Shown in pieces: positions 7,883 through 16,532 of a DNA stretch of 32,993 nucleotides. The notes beneath the pieces were generated by a model, which did no database searches, had not been told where the DNA came from, and saw only the letters and a program-made list of their open reading frames with translations. The position numbers and the translations under genes were made by a program. This DNA comes from an uncultured Pseudomonadales bacterium. Lineage in GTDB: Bacteria > Pseudomonadota > Gammaproteobacteria > Pseudomonadales > Cellvibrionaceae. Location: contig CANLTI010000050.1 in NCBI GenBank assembly GCA_947494095.1, positions 1-32,993 on the forward strand. Reading direction: 5' to 3'. Position 1 is the first letter of the stretch, and every line of letters begins with the position of its first letter.

Positions 7883-8956
7883 TTACTGGGCTAATGCTAA
7901 ATATTGACGAGCGACGCTTTGCGCCTCAACACGCGGCAAAATAGGGCTATCAACAAAAACCTGTGACTCAGAAGCCGCAATATCCATTTGGGCCGCTAGC
8001 TGACTGGCATTACCGACCGGCACTAATTTTTGCGCTAAAGGGCCTGTTAATATTTCGCGAGGGCCGTAATTGCAATCAGTACTTATGACCGGGGTTGCGC
8101 AAATTAATGACTCGACTAGCACCATCGCAAAACCTTCAAAGTCGGAGCTCAGCACTAACGCTTTTGCCTTTTTGATCCAGGGATAAGGGTTTTGCTGAAA
8201 GGAAGGAAAGATCACACGATCCTCTACACCATAGCGCTGCGCTATGCGGCGTGCCTTTTTAACATTGCGGCACAAACACACAAGATCGATAGCGCTTTGG
8301 GTTTGACTTAACGCCTCAAATAAAACGTCATGCCTTTTTTGCTTGGCCACTCGGCCAACATGAATCAAATACGGTTTATCGGGTAAAGATGCCTGTTCAG
8401 CATTCGCTAAGGTTTTTACCTCATCAATATTAACCGGATTGTAAATAGTTGTAACAGAGGCAGGATAAACCAACGATGAGGCCGCTAAACCTTCTTTGAC
8501 CCCGTTAGAAACAGCAATAATACGCTTAGCCGTTAATGATTTAATGGCGCGCCGCATTCTTAGCCATGCTATAGGATGCTTTCGGCGCGTTTTAAGGGCA
8601 TCGGTTACCGAGTTATGAACAACATAATACGTTTTAGGGTGATTGATTTTTGAGACAAGGAGATTGGATTTATCTAAGTTTGATAACAGCAAACCTATGT
8701 CGCCCTTTTCTTGGCTTATCGCTTCAATAAAGGGCTTAAAGGCTTTTGCTTTTTGTCTTAACGTGCAATATTTTTTGGCGTTAAAGCACCGTATATCCAA
8801 GTTGTCGGGCACTGTGTAATCACGCGCATTATCCAATAATACCAGTGTGCACACTTGCCCTTGCTGCTGAAGCGTTTGCAAGAGCGTTAACATAACTTTT
8901 TCGGCGCCGCCGCCAGCCAAGCTATCTATAACAACGACAACATGTACTTTTAACAC
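7883..8956 (-). CDS. GT4 family glycosyltransferase
   Basis: A 357-residue retaining GT-B glycosyltransferase. The N-terminal acceptor domain opens with VHVVVVIDSLAGGGAEKVML. The C-terminal domain has HVGRVAKQKRHDVLFEAL and the donor-binding E-x7-E region SSDFEGFAMVLVESLICATPVISTD, followed by GPREIL, close to enzymes such as PglA or WbpH-like transferases. Start ATG 8956 gives the standard N-terminus. It lies upstream of and probably co-transcribed with the GT28-like gene. kdkA, about 4 kb away on the other strand, also acts on LPS, but a shared pathway is only a guess. Confidence 0.9.
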   Translation of the reverse strand: MLKVHVVVVIDSLAGGGAEKVMLTLLQTLQQQGQVCTLVLLDNARDYTVPDNLDIRCFNAKKYCTLRQKAKAFKPFIEAISQEKGDIGLLLSNLDKSNLLVSKINHPKTYYVVHNSVTDALKTRRKHPIAWLRMRRAIKSLTAKRIIAVSNGVKEGLAASSLVYPASVTTIYNPVNIDEVKTLANAEQASLPDKPYLIHVGRVAKQKRHDVLFEALSQTQSAIDLVCLCRNVKKARRIAQRYGVEDRVIFPSFQQNPYPWIKKAKALVLSSDFEGFAMVLVESLICATPVISTDCNYGPREILTGPLAQKLVPVGNASQLAAQMDIAASESQVFVDSPILPRVEAQSVARQYLALAQ

Positions 8957-9039
8957 GTTAATACAACCTAAAAAATAAAAAAGAACGGTGACTACTCATC
9001 CCAGCTAAAAACATTGCCTGATAGAGTACTGATGAATAG

Positions 9040-9070
9040 TTAAAAAGAACGCATTACATCGCAATGCGTT
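9040..9070 (-). terminator. Rho-independent terminator of the DUF4197 gene
   Basis: Read on the minus strand, AACGCATT and AATGCGTT pair over 8 bp with a 7-base loop (plus positions 9048-9070). The stem is followed by CTTTTTA. It lies 47 bases beyond the DUF4197 stop, separating that gene from the GT4 gene. Confidence 0.7.
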
Positions 9071-9116
9071 GATTGATACGCACGATTAAACAGGCGCGTT
9101 CAGTATTCAACCGCCA

Positions 9117-9851
9117 CTAGCGGCTTAATACACTACTGATTAACGCACTGCCTTGCTCCATAGGGTTAGCGCGAATCTTTTGCTCTTCTAGCGCAACTTG
9201 CTCAAACAAAGCATCCATACCCAATTGAATGGCATGCTCTTCTAGGTCTAGGCTAGGCTTATTAGGTAGCGGGACTAGCTTGTAGGCATTTAGCAACTGC
9301 TGATAATCGCCATAAAAACCTAACTGCTTTAATTGGGATTGCATAATAGGTTGGTACTTGGCTCTTAACTGAGATTCGGTCTGACTTCTAAAATAGTCTG
9401 TCGCGGCATTATCTCCGCCACGCACAATCCCAATAGCATCATTAACACTCATACCTTTTACAGCGGCAATAAACAGGGTTTTGGCTTCGCCGGCGGCTTT
9501 TTCGGCACCGTCATTCATTAACTGCTCAACCGAATCAATATAACCGCCCAAACCAAAGCTTCTTAATGGGTCAGTGATATCTTGCACGGCCTGCGGCAGT
9601 TTTATTCGGTATTGCTGGCTATTGCTATAACCACCTGCCACACCCAACGCATCAGCGGCGCGTGTAGAGCTAAGCTCTAGCACTTCTTTGACACCACCTG
9701 CTAGCTGCGACGGGTTATAGCCCATCGCTTGTGATACTTGTGCGCCGGCATCGGCTATTTGCGCTAAATTACCGCACGCGGTTAAACCAACAGGCATAGC
9801 CAATGCGGCCGTTAGATGCAACAGTTTATAAGGTGACATAAGTTTGTACAT
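9117..9851 (-). CDS. DUF4197 family lipoprotein
   Basis: A 244-residue exported lipoprotein: an N-terminal signal with lipobox LTAC and Cys26, then the DUF4197 domain. Typical features are GVKEVLELSSTRAADALGVAGGY, KLPQAVQDITDPLRSFGLG, MNDGAEKAAGEAKTLF and the C-terminal DALFEQVALEEQKIRANP. The family is helical and has no assigned function. The start ATG at 9851 has GAGGG five bases upstream. It lies 37 bases after the broken TRAP binding-protein gene and may have been read with it from uvrD. The terminator at 9040-9070 ends the unit. Confidence 0.9.
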   Translation of the reverse strand: MYKLMSPYKLLHLTAALAMPVGLTACGNLAQIADAGAQVSQAMGYNPSQLAGGVKEVLELSSTRAADALGVAGGYSNSQQYRIKLPQAVQDITDPLRSFGLGGYIDSVEQLMNDGAEKAAGEAKTLFIAAVKGMSVNDAIGIVRGGDNAATDYFRSQTESQLRAKYQPIMQSQLKQLGFYGDYQQLLNAYKLVPLPNKPSLDLEEHAIQLGMDALFEQVALEEQKIRANPMEQGSALISSVLSR

Positions 9852-9888
9852 AAAACCCTCGGTTTATTGGAGTACTGCTAAAAATTAT

Positions 9889-11149
9889 TCAGTTTTTACG
9901 GTCGCGCATCTGCGCACTTTTAATACCAATATCAATATCAATAGCGGCTTGGCTACGCGCCTCTAAATACGCTTGCTCGCTCAGCATATGATAGCCACGA
10001 ACATCTTCTAAATACGCATTATAGTGAGTGTATATTTTTTTGAATACCGGATCACTCTCGCTGTATTGTGCATAAAGCTGCGCACTCATGTTAGCAAAGT
10101 GCTTAAGGACATCATCTGGGAGTGGACGCACATCAACAACATTATGCAGCTCAATCAACTCAACCAGCGCCGAGTTATTTCGCGCAGTATATCTTGATTC
10201 ACAGCACGCACGGCCACCTCGATCATTTTTTGTAAATCAGCGGGCAAGCTCTCATAGGCATCTTTGTTAACTATTAACTCTAAAGTAGGGCCGGGCTCGT
10301 GCCAGCCGGGATAATAATACTTGGCAATTTGATGAAACCCAAAAGCCAAATCATTATAGGGCCCCACCCACTCTGTTGCATCAATAACGCCAGAGTGCAG
10401 TGCCTTATACAGCTCACCGCCCGGAATATTCACCGCTGTACCGCCTGCTCGGGTAAAAACATCGCCGCCAATACCTGGAATACGCATTTTTAAGCCCTGA
10501 ATATCATCAACACTGCTAATTTCTTTATTAAACCCGCCAGCCATTTGCACACCCGTATTGCCTGCCGCAAACGGCATCAAATTATGCTCGGCATAGAGCT
10601 CCCGCCACAACGCTAAGCCACCACCATAATGTAACCAACCATTGAGCTCTTGAGCCGTCATGCCGAAAGGCACCGAAGTAAAAAATACGGCCGCCGGAAT
10701 GCGGCCCTTCCAATAGTAAGCGGCGCTATACCCCATTTGCGCACTACCGCTCGATACCGCCCCAAAACCCCCATAGCAGGCACTAATTGATTGGCACCGT
10801 ACACTTTAATTTTTAAGCGGCCATGGCTCATTTGGGCTAATAGTTTGGCTAGGTTTTCGGGGGCAGCACCTAAGCCTGGGAAGTTTTTAGGCCATGTTGT
10901 CACCAAGGTCCACTCGTAGAGTGTGTCATTAACCAGCGCGTTCACATCACTTGTAGCATGTGTAGACGCTCTGTTATTTAGAGCTCTGTTATTTAAAGCT
11001 CCGTGTTTGAGAACTCCGTGATTTGAAAGGCCGTCACCGGGTGAAGAACCGAGCATTTTTTCGCGGGCTAATAAGCCTGCCAGCACCACAACAAACAAGA
11101 GTAAAGCCGCGGTGATACTGGGGAGATAACGACTGTGCATCACACTCAT
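9889..11149 (-). pseudogene. TRAP-type (DctP-like) solute-binding protein gene with two frameshifts
   Basis: Three consecutive reading frames together give one periplasmic TRAP solute-binding protein. The first (from 11149) has a membrane signal and WTLVTTWPKNFPGLGAAPENLA...KVYGANQLVPAMGV. It leaves frame within a homopolymer block (minus GGGGGTTTTGGGG, plus 10760-10772), where one missing T restores VFGAVSSGSAQMGYSAAYYW. The second frame continues through RIPGIGGDVFTRAGG and GVIDATEWVGPYND to AVNQD, then fails near 10185-10192. The third resumes at YTARNNSALVELIELHNVVDVRPLPDDVL and ends at 9889. The start ATG overlaps the uvrD stop (ATGA). The second lesion seems to lack about four family residues, so it is probably a small deletion. 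No TRAP permease genes are nearby. Sequencing error could explain the first lesion but less easily both. Confidence 0.85.
10968..11027 (-). repeat. Four imperfect 15 bp tandem repeats in the TRAP gene
   Basis: On plus, the units are GCTCTGTTATTTAGA, GCTCTGTTATTTAAA, GCTCCGTGTTTGAGA and ACTCCGTGATTTGAA, in direct succession. The length is a multiple of three, so it encodes five-residue repeats (such as ALNNR) between the membrane signal and the binding domain. Confidence 0.85.
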
Positions 11150-13320
11150 AAAGGGTCTAACTTTGCCACAGCCAGTGATAAGACTTTAACGCCTGCGCTT
11201 TCAAACACAATATGCACGCGTGCGCCCTCAAATTGTAAAATAACGCCCTCACCAAACTTATTATGGCTCACACGCTGACCCAATTTAAACTGACCATCGC
11301 CAGCATCACTTAATGCGGCCTTTTTAGCATTAGAGGTATGAGTACTAACGTTGGCGGGCCTTTTAACTACAGATTTTAACCTTACCTCTTGAATAAATTC
11401 ATTGGGGATTTCACGAATAAATCGCGATAAAGGGTTGTAAGTTTCTGAACCATATAAGCGACGGCTTTCGGCATGGGTAAGCACGAGCTTTTTCATGGCT
11501 CGGGTAATACCCACATAACATAAGCGCCGTTCTTCTTCTAAGCCTTCGGGGCTATCGGCTGACATTTTATGAGGGAACAAGCCCTCTTCGGCACCGGCAA
11601 TAAAAACAAGCGGGAACTCTAAGCCTTTTGCGCTGTGCAAGGTCATCATCTGCACAGCATCTTGGTACTCTTCGGCTTGCTGATCACCGGCATCAAGCGC
11701 GGCACTATCAATAAACTCAGCTAATGGCGAGCGGTCACTTTCTTCTCTTTTAAACGCTTTACACGCTGCGACTAGCTCTTGTAAGTTTTCGATGCGAGCT
11801 TGGCCTCTTTCACCCTTTTCTTTTTCGTGAAATTCAAATAAACCGCTCGCTTTAATAATATGCTCGACTTGCTCGGCAAGGCCTAGGCTATCAATGCCGC
11901 CTTCTAGCTCGATTAATAATTGGATAAAACCTTTAACGCATGTCATAGCGCGTGCGGGTAACGCATTATTATTGACAAGCAACTTAGCGGCATCAAATAA
12001 ACTGCAGCCTTGCTCACGCGCTGTAACTCTTAAGGTATTGATCGATTTTTCGCCAATGCCGCGTGTCGGCGTATTAATCACACGCTCAAAAGCAGGGTCG
12101 TCATTGCGATTTAATAAAAGCCTGGCATAAGCTAAAGCGTTTTTGATTTCCATGCGTTCATAAAAGCGCTGGCCGCCATAAATACGATAAGGCATGCCTT
12201 CGCGCAAAAAGGCCTCTTCTAATACACGAGACTGTGCATTAGAGCGGTACAATATTGCCGTGCTAGCCAGGTCGTTGCCTTGCTTTTGCCATTGGCTAAT
12301 AGTTTCAACAATGTACCTAGCTTCATCTTGCTCATTAAAGGCACTGTACAAATCAATAGGAACGCCATCTTCACCATCAGTCCATAACTTTTTACCCAAA
12401 CGACTCGTATTATTTGCAATGACGGCATTGGCGGCACTTAAGATGGTATTGGTAGATCGGTAATTTTGCTCTAGCCGAGTCACAACGGTATTGTCAAAAT
12501 CTTTTTCAAACTGCTGAATGTTTTCAATTTTGGCACCGCGCCAGCCATAAATAGACTGATCATCATCACCAACACCGGTCACCCAGCATGCCTTGCCCGC
12601 CAACACGCGAAGCCACGCGTATTGCACAGTATTGGTATCTTGAAACTCATCGACCAATAAATGTACAAATCGCTCTTGATAATGCTTAAGTAGCTCTGGG
12701 CTATTAAGCCATAATTCATGAGAGCGCAAGAGTAACTCGGCAAAATCAACCAGGCCGCCTTGCTGGCAAGCTTCTTCATAAGCGCTATAGACCATTTTCA
12801 TGGTCGTGGCATAGGGGTCATGACTATCAGGTAAATGAGTGGCTCGTTGTCCTTCATCTTTACAGCCATTAATAAAGTATTGCGCTTGACGTTGTGGCCA
12901 GCGCTTTTCATCAATTTGTAGCGCTTGGTAAATACGTTTAATGACTCGTAATTGGTCATCACTATCAAGAATTTGAAAGTTTTCGGGCAACTTTGCTTCA
13001 CGCCAATGCATTTTTAATAGTTTATGAGCAATACCATGAAAGGTACCCACCCATAAACCGCCAAAACGACTGCCAGCGCCTTCACCCAATAAAGGTTGTA
13101 ATCGCTCACGCATTTCCCGCGCGGCTTTGTTGGTAAACGTCACCGCCATAATTTGGTGCGGCGCAATACCTAGCTCTTTGATGAGGTAAGCAATACGATG
13201 CACAAGCACCCGCGTTTTGCCGCTGCCAGCACCGGCAAGAATCAGTTGGTGGCAAGGCTCAGCTGTGACGGCTTCGCTTTGGGGAATATTAAGATTATGT
13301 ACAAGAGAGGAAGTATTCAT
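11146..13320 (-). CDS. uvrD: DNA helicase II, UvrD
   Basis: UvrD is a superfamily 1 3'-5' helicase of nucleotide excision repair and mismatch repair. The 724 residues match the E. coli length (720). Motif I is AGAGSGKT (29-36), motif II DEFQDTN (224-230), motif III GDDDQSIYGWRGA (251-263), and TLHSAKGLEFPLVFIAG with EEERRLCYVGITRA forms motifs V-VI. The C-terminal tail GQRVSHNKFGEGVILQFEG is the Tudor-like RNA polymerase-binding domain seen in UvrD and PcrA. The start at 13320 gives MNTSSLVHNLNIPQSEAV and has no clear ribosome site. Its stop overlaps the TRAP gene start. No LexA box was found upstream, unlike E. coli uvrD. Confidence 0.96.
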   Translation of the reverse strand: MNTSSLVHNLNIPQSEAVTAEPCHQLILAGAGSGKTRVLVHRIAYLIKELGIAPHQIMAVTFTNKAAREMRERLQPLLGEGAGSRFGGLWVGTFHGIAHKLLKMHWREAKLPENFQILDSDDQLRVIKRIYQALQIDEKRWPQRQAQYFINGCKDEGQRATHLPDSHDPYATTMKMVYSAYEEACQQGGLVDFAELLLRSHELWLNSPELLKHYQERFVHLLVDEFQDTNTVQYAWLRVLAGKACWVTGVGDDDQSIYGWRGAKIENIQQFEKDFDNTVVTRLEQNYRSTNTILSAANAVIANNTSRLGKKLWTDGEDGVPIDLYSAFNEQDEARYIVETISQWQKQGNDLASTAILYRSNAQSRVLEEAFLREGMPYRIYGGQRFYERMEIKNALAYARLLLNRNDDPAFERVINTPTRGIGEKSINTLRVTAREQGCSLFDAAKLLVNNNALPARAMTCVKGFIQLLIELEGGIDSLGLAEQVEHIIKASGLFEFHEKEKGERGQARIENLQELVAACKAFKREESDRSPLAEFIDSAALDAGDQQAEEYQDAVQMMTLHSAKGLEFPLVFIAGAEEGLFPHKMSADSPEGLEEERRLCYVGITRAMKKLVLTHAESRRLYGSETYNPLSRFIREIPNEFIQEVRLKSVVKRPANVSTHTSNAKKAALSDAGDGQFKLGQRVSHNKFGEGVILQFEGARVHIVFESAGVKVLSLAVAKLDPL

Positions 13321-13330
13321 GGTGCAGTAT

Positions 13331-13358
13331 TCTATAGGCTTTTTTATACGCCTACCAA
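13331..13358 (-). promoter_or_regulatory. Possible uvrD promoter beside repeat copy B
   Basis: On minus, TTGGTA (plus 13353-13358) and TATAGA (plus 13331-13336) are 16 bases apart. Transcription would begin about four bases before the uvrD ATG, giving an almost leaderless mRNA. The repeat begins two bases beyond the -35. The match is modest. Confidence 0.3.
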
Positions 13359-13359
13359 C

Positions 13360-13570
13360 TTAGGGACGAGGAAAAAATACATTATCCAATAATACTTGTT
13401 TTCTGCTTCCTCTCCTCGACATTATGCTCCTGCAATGTCTAATAAGGGGCTCCTGCCCCGATGCGTTGCTCAAAGCGTTACATGCCCCGGCATGCGCCCC
13501 TTCGAGCGCCTTGCCGAGAAAACAGAACTCTACGTCCAATTGGACAAACTATTATTGCCTCGCCCCTTAA
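13360..13570 (+). repeat. Interspersed repeat with inverted ends (copy B, complete)
   Basis: The 211 bp element has ends TTAGGGACGAGG (13360-13371) and CCTCGCCCCTTAA (13558-13570), an imperfect inverted repeat. Its right third is near-identical to bases 1-74 and the whole is alignable with 16909-17082. It contains several palindromes: the hairpins at 13418-13459, CATGCCCCGGCATG at 13481-13494 and GTCCAATTGGAC at 13534-13545. No protein is credible within it. It lies between uvrD and the 13628 gene. It has the form of a non-autonomous mobile element or an abundant extragenic palindromic repeat; no target duplication is visible here. Confidence 0.8.
13418..13459 (+). repeat. Pair of hairpins with GCTCCTGC loop
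   Basis: Hairpin 1 (13418-13439): GACATT, loop ATGCTCCTGC, AATGTC. Hairpin 2 (13446-13459): GGGGC, loop TCCT, GCCCC. Both carry GCTCCTGC. They lie in a 55 bp segment (13414-13468) that copy C replaces by nine bases. Two further hairpins of the same design lie at 16632-16721 on the opposite strand. Confidence 0.75.
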
Positions 13571-13627
13571 CCCGCACCATAAAATATTATGGCAACAAAA
13601 AGTAACACCCAATATTAATAAAAAACC

Positions 13628-14197
13628 TCAATATATGGCTTCACGCGCATGCAACTCTACAAACTGCTTTGGCTGTGTCGCTTTTGATAATAACAGCTGA
13701 TCGGGGCGACTATCAAAAGCGACAGCAAAACTACGTCGACTCACTTGCCCAAATGCTCCCTCAAAAGTCACAAAAACATGCACGTAGCTTAATGCCGCTT
13801 GCTCGGCGGTGACAACAAGGGGTAAAACCACTTGTTTTTCACCCTCAACCGTCATGCGGTCATCGCCTTGCAGTATTAAGCCCTCATCCGCCTTTAAAGT
13901 AATGCTCACCTCCCCCTCTGCCAGCACGCCCAAAGCGATCTCTAGGGGTACGCGATCGCCAGCGGCTAACGCATATTCGCTGGGGCTTTGCATATGCACC
14001 GGCGCGCCGGGCTTAAGATACGGCCGGGTCGGCGAGTTTTGTGAAACCTGTGTATGCTCGCTGTGCCTGTCTACAACATATTGAGTATCCGCACCTAATG
14101 CCGGTGCCGACAAAAAAGCGATTGAGGCGGCCATAATATAAGCAAGGCCTAATTTTGGATAGCTCGAACATAGGGATATAAAATTATTCATAAGCAA
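13628..14197 (-). CDS. Exported hypothetical protein, likely partner of the upstream lipoprotein protease
   Basis: The 189-residue protein is not recognised. It has an N-terminal signal peptide (LGLAYIMAASIAFLSAPALGA, cleavage probably after ALGA at about residue 35). A mature part of about 150 residues follows, with alternating beta-strand-like stretches (EYALAAGDRVPLEIALGVLAEGEVSITLKAD; KQVVLPLVVTAEQAALSYVHVFVTFEG), suggesting a periplasmic beta-sandwich. There is no cysteine in the mature part and no catalytic motif. The TTG at 14197 has AAGGTG seven bases upstream; ATG at 14191 is an alternative. It begins 11 bases after the stop of the lipoprotein metalloprotease, so the two are probably translated from one mRNA. 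Confidence 0.78.
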   Translation of the reverse strand: MLMNNFISLCSSYPKLGLAYIMAASIAFLSAPALGADTQYVVDRHSEHTQVSQNSPTRPYLKPGAPVHMQSPSEYALAAGDRVPLEIALGVLAEGEVSITLKADEGLILQGDDRMTVEGEKQVVLPLVVTAEQAALSYVHVFVTFEGAFGQVSRRSFAVAFDSRPDQLLLSKATQPKQFVELHAREAIY

Positions 14198-14208
14198 TAC
14201 CGCACACC

Positions 14209-16002
14209 TTATTGAGTTAAAGACACATCAAAACAAACAAACCCACCCGTTGCGCCCGACTCATCGGTATTACCCGCTTCTTGCACGACTAATGCATAGA
14301 CGCCCGCCTGAAATAGCTTGCCCCAAGTTTCTTGATCGAGATCACTACTCTCGCTGCGCCCTGCCCAAATACCATTGCGGTACAGTTGGAAGTCAGGGTC
14401 ACTGGCCGATATACCTCGGCTGCGCTGCGCGGTTAATGTATACATTCCCGCACTAGGAATACTGACCAACACATAGCGATTGACTTCATGACCGTTATAT
14501 TCCTGGATCTGATTATCACTGCAGACTTCGACGGTTTCATTTAATGAAACCGTTCGATATACCGGTAAACTAATCGACGAGCCGCCGTCGTATTTTTCAC
14601 CTTCACCATAAAAACCTACACCAACAATATCTTGAGCGCTTAACAAGCTGACGATCTTATCGGTATTGGTCGGTGTAAGCCCTTTTAACACTGCTGCAAA
14701 AGAGTAAATAGAGGTCAAACCATCAAACCCAATATAATCGGGATGCCTTAGGGTCTCTAATATTGGAGAAAAACCTAAATGAAGGTTATCACCCGCTTCG
14801 GCCGTATCATCAAAAATATCAAACAACACCGCTTGCACAGCTGATTCACTGTAATAGCCACCGCCAAAGCGATTAGTTTCTACCGAAAAACCAAAACCAT
14901 TTTGCTGCGCGGCTGTCGAGGTATCGAGATAGAGCGGATCACCGCTACTCATAGCTGCAAATGCATTGCCAAAGCCTTCACCAAAGGCCACCCTCATATC
15001 AACAGGCACACCTAAAAAATGCGCCCCGCCAATACTCTCACTACGCGACAGTTTATCTTCGATATAGTGGCCAAACTCATGCTGAACGACCGCGCGATCA
15101 AACTCATCGGTGTCATTGTCTTCATGCCCTAAAATATACATCGCCGTACGACCCGTACTGTACAAAGAACTCCCAATATGGCCTTCCGTAAAGTCACCGC
15201 CTGAGGCAATATTCTTGACACTCCAGTACACCGTTAAAGGCGGTAACACAAGCTCTGGGGCAGCATCGAGTACCATATCAATACTATCGAGCAGCGTATC
15301 GAGTAACGCAAAAGGTGCCGACACTCTGTCGCTAGTATATCGCTGAACAGCGGCATCCCAGCCTAGTGGCGCATGGATATCTCTGGTTTGAACAGCATTG
15401 CTCCCCGTGCTAGCTAGCGCCCCATCTAAGACATATTGTGCATTATCTTGCGTATTGTCTTTCACACTCACCGAGTAATAATCACTTTCTAACTCTGCTT
15501 TAACCCTTAGCTTAATAGCCCGCTCAGCATCGATGGTGAAGTGGTATTCACCTAGTTCATCAGAGCGTGTTTCAGCCACCACATTATTAAGACTATCAAG
15601 TAATTGCACAGTAACTCGCCGCATCGGCCGAGCTTGAGTATTGTCGTAATCTAAAAATACCGCACCGTGACTTTGCGTCGCTTGCGCTGACACTGGAGCC
15701 ACCCAGCCATAGGTTAACGTCCCTTTAAGAGCAACTTGATCCACGCCATTCCCACTCGACTGACTACTCTCATTACCCACAACCGAGTCACTAGAAGCCT
15801 CGGTGCTAGCATCATCACTACTAGCATCAGATGACGCAGGTGCGCTGGTGCTCGATAGCGATTCAAATGTAGTCTCTTGCTGGTCGGTTGCGCCGCCACC
15901 GCCACCGCATGCCACTGCACATAAGGCAATCGATAACCCCACCCATGCGAGCCGTAACCTTGCAAAAAAAGACACTTGATTCATCCAAACAAGGATAGCC
16001 AT
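14209..16002 (-). CDS. Lipoprotein with zincin-type metalloprotease domain
   Basis: The predicted protein of 597 residues (start ATG 16002; a TTG at 16011 and ATG at 15984 are alternatives) is an outer-envelope lipoprotein. The lipobox AVAC with Cys32 is followed by GGGGG and a Ser/Asp/Ala-rich linker to about residue 85. A carboxypeptidase-regulatory-like beta domain follows (about 125-170, RRVTVQLLDSLNNVVAETRSD). The catalytic region holds HEFGHYIED (308-312 for HEFGH) and GEGFGN, with Glu342 as a possible third zinc ligand. The C-terminal part (about 500-597) resembles a bacterial pre-peptidase C-terminal beta domain. Closest named family not known to me. It precedes the small exported protein at 13628-14197. 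The substrate is unknown. Confidence 0.8.
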   Translation of the reverse strand: MAILVWMNQVSFFARLRLAWVGLSIALCAVACGGGGGATDQQETTFESLSSTSAPASSDASSDDASTEASSDSVVGNESSQSSGNGVDQVALKGTLTYGWVAPVSAQATQSHGAVFLDYDNTQARPMRRVTVQLLDSLNNVVAETRSDELGEYHFTIDAERAIKLRVKAELESDYYSVSVKDNTQDNAQYVLDGALASTGSNAVQTRDIHAPLGWDAAVQRYTSDRVSAPFALLDTLLDSIDMVLDAAPELVLPPLTVYWSVKNIASGGDFTEGHIGSSLYSTGRTAMYILGHEDNDTDEFDRAVVQHEFGHYIEDKLSRSESIGGAHFLGVPVDMRVAFGEGFGNAFAAMSSGDPLYLDTSTAAQQNGFGFSVETNRFGGGYYSESAVQAVLFDIFDDTAEAGDNLHLGFSPILETLRHPDYIGFDGLTSIYSFAAVLKGLTPTNTDKIVSLLSAQDIVGVGFYGEGEKYDGGSSISLPVYRTVSLNETVEVCSDNQIQEYNGHEVNRYVLVSIPSAGMYTLTAQRSRGISASDPDFQLYRNGIWAGRSESSDLDQETWGKLFQAGVYALVVQEAGNTDESGATGGFVCFDVSLTQ

Positions 16003-16532
16003 GCACTTCAACCTAACCTACAACAACGCTGCGATACACAGCTCATAGGCCCTATCAGTTTTATTAATTTATGATCGCTGTCGTCAGTCGCATAATGTTT
16101 TTGGCGCCAGCCTCAACACCGTAAACCCATACCTAGCAACCCACATTGTGCTTACTAACGACTATTTTAGCTCAGTTGGAAAAGTGACATTGTTAAGCAA
16201 AATAACACGCGCCATACGCGCTAAAAAACGCCAAAAAAATATCAATTGATAAAAATAAATATGAATAGCTGGCACAACATTGATATGTATGGCTTTTTAT
16301 TTAGGCCAATAACAGTCATATGCAAAGGGAAGGAATAAGCGTTCAATCATCAGAAATAAAAACGCATATATAAAAACTAAAACGCTTAATGGACGAGTAC
16401 TTAGACATAATAGAACTTAAAAAATACTCTCTAAGGCCGACTAAGGCGACCGGACGTGCACGGACGCTGCACTTAAACCGAGCAACCATTGATAAATCAG
16501 CCGCCACGGCTTCTATAAAATCAGTATTTTTT

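Noticed and set aside
10740..10775. Programmed frameshifting in the TRAP gene
   Set aside because: The G5-T4-G4 block could be slippery, but a second unrelated lesion downstream and lost residues make a decayed gene or sequence error simpler.
13461..13700. Short open frames across repeat copy B (peptides with RENRTLRPIG)
   Set aside because: They run through the repeat and its palindromes, have no ribosome site, and would recur wherever the element lies. Treated as repeat, not gene.
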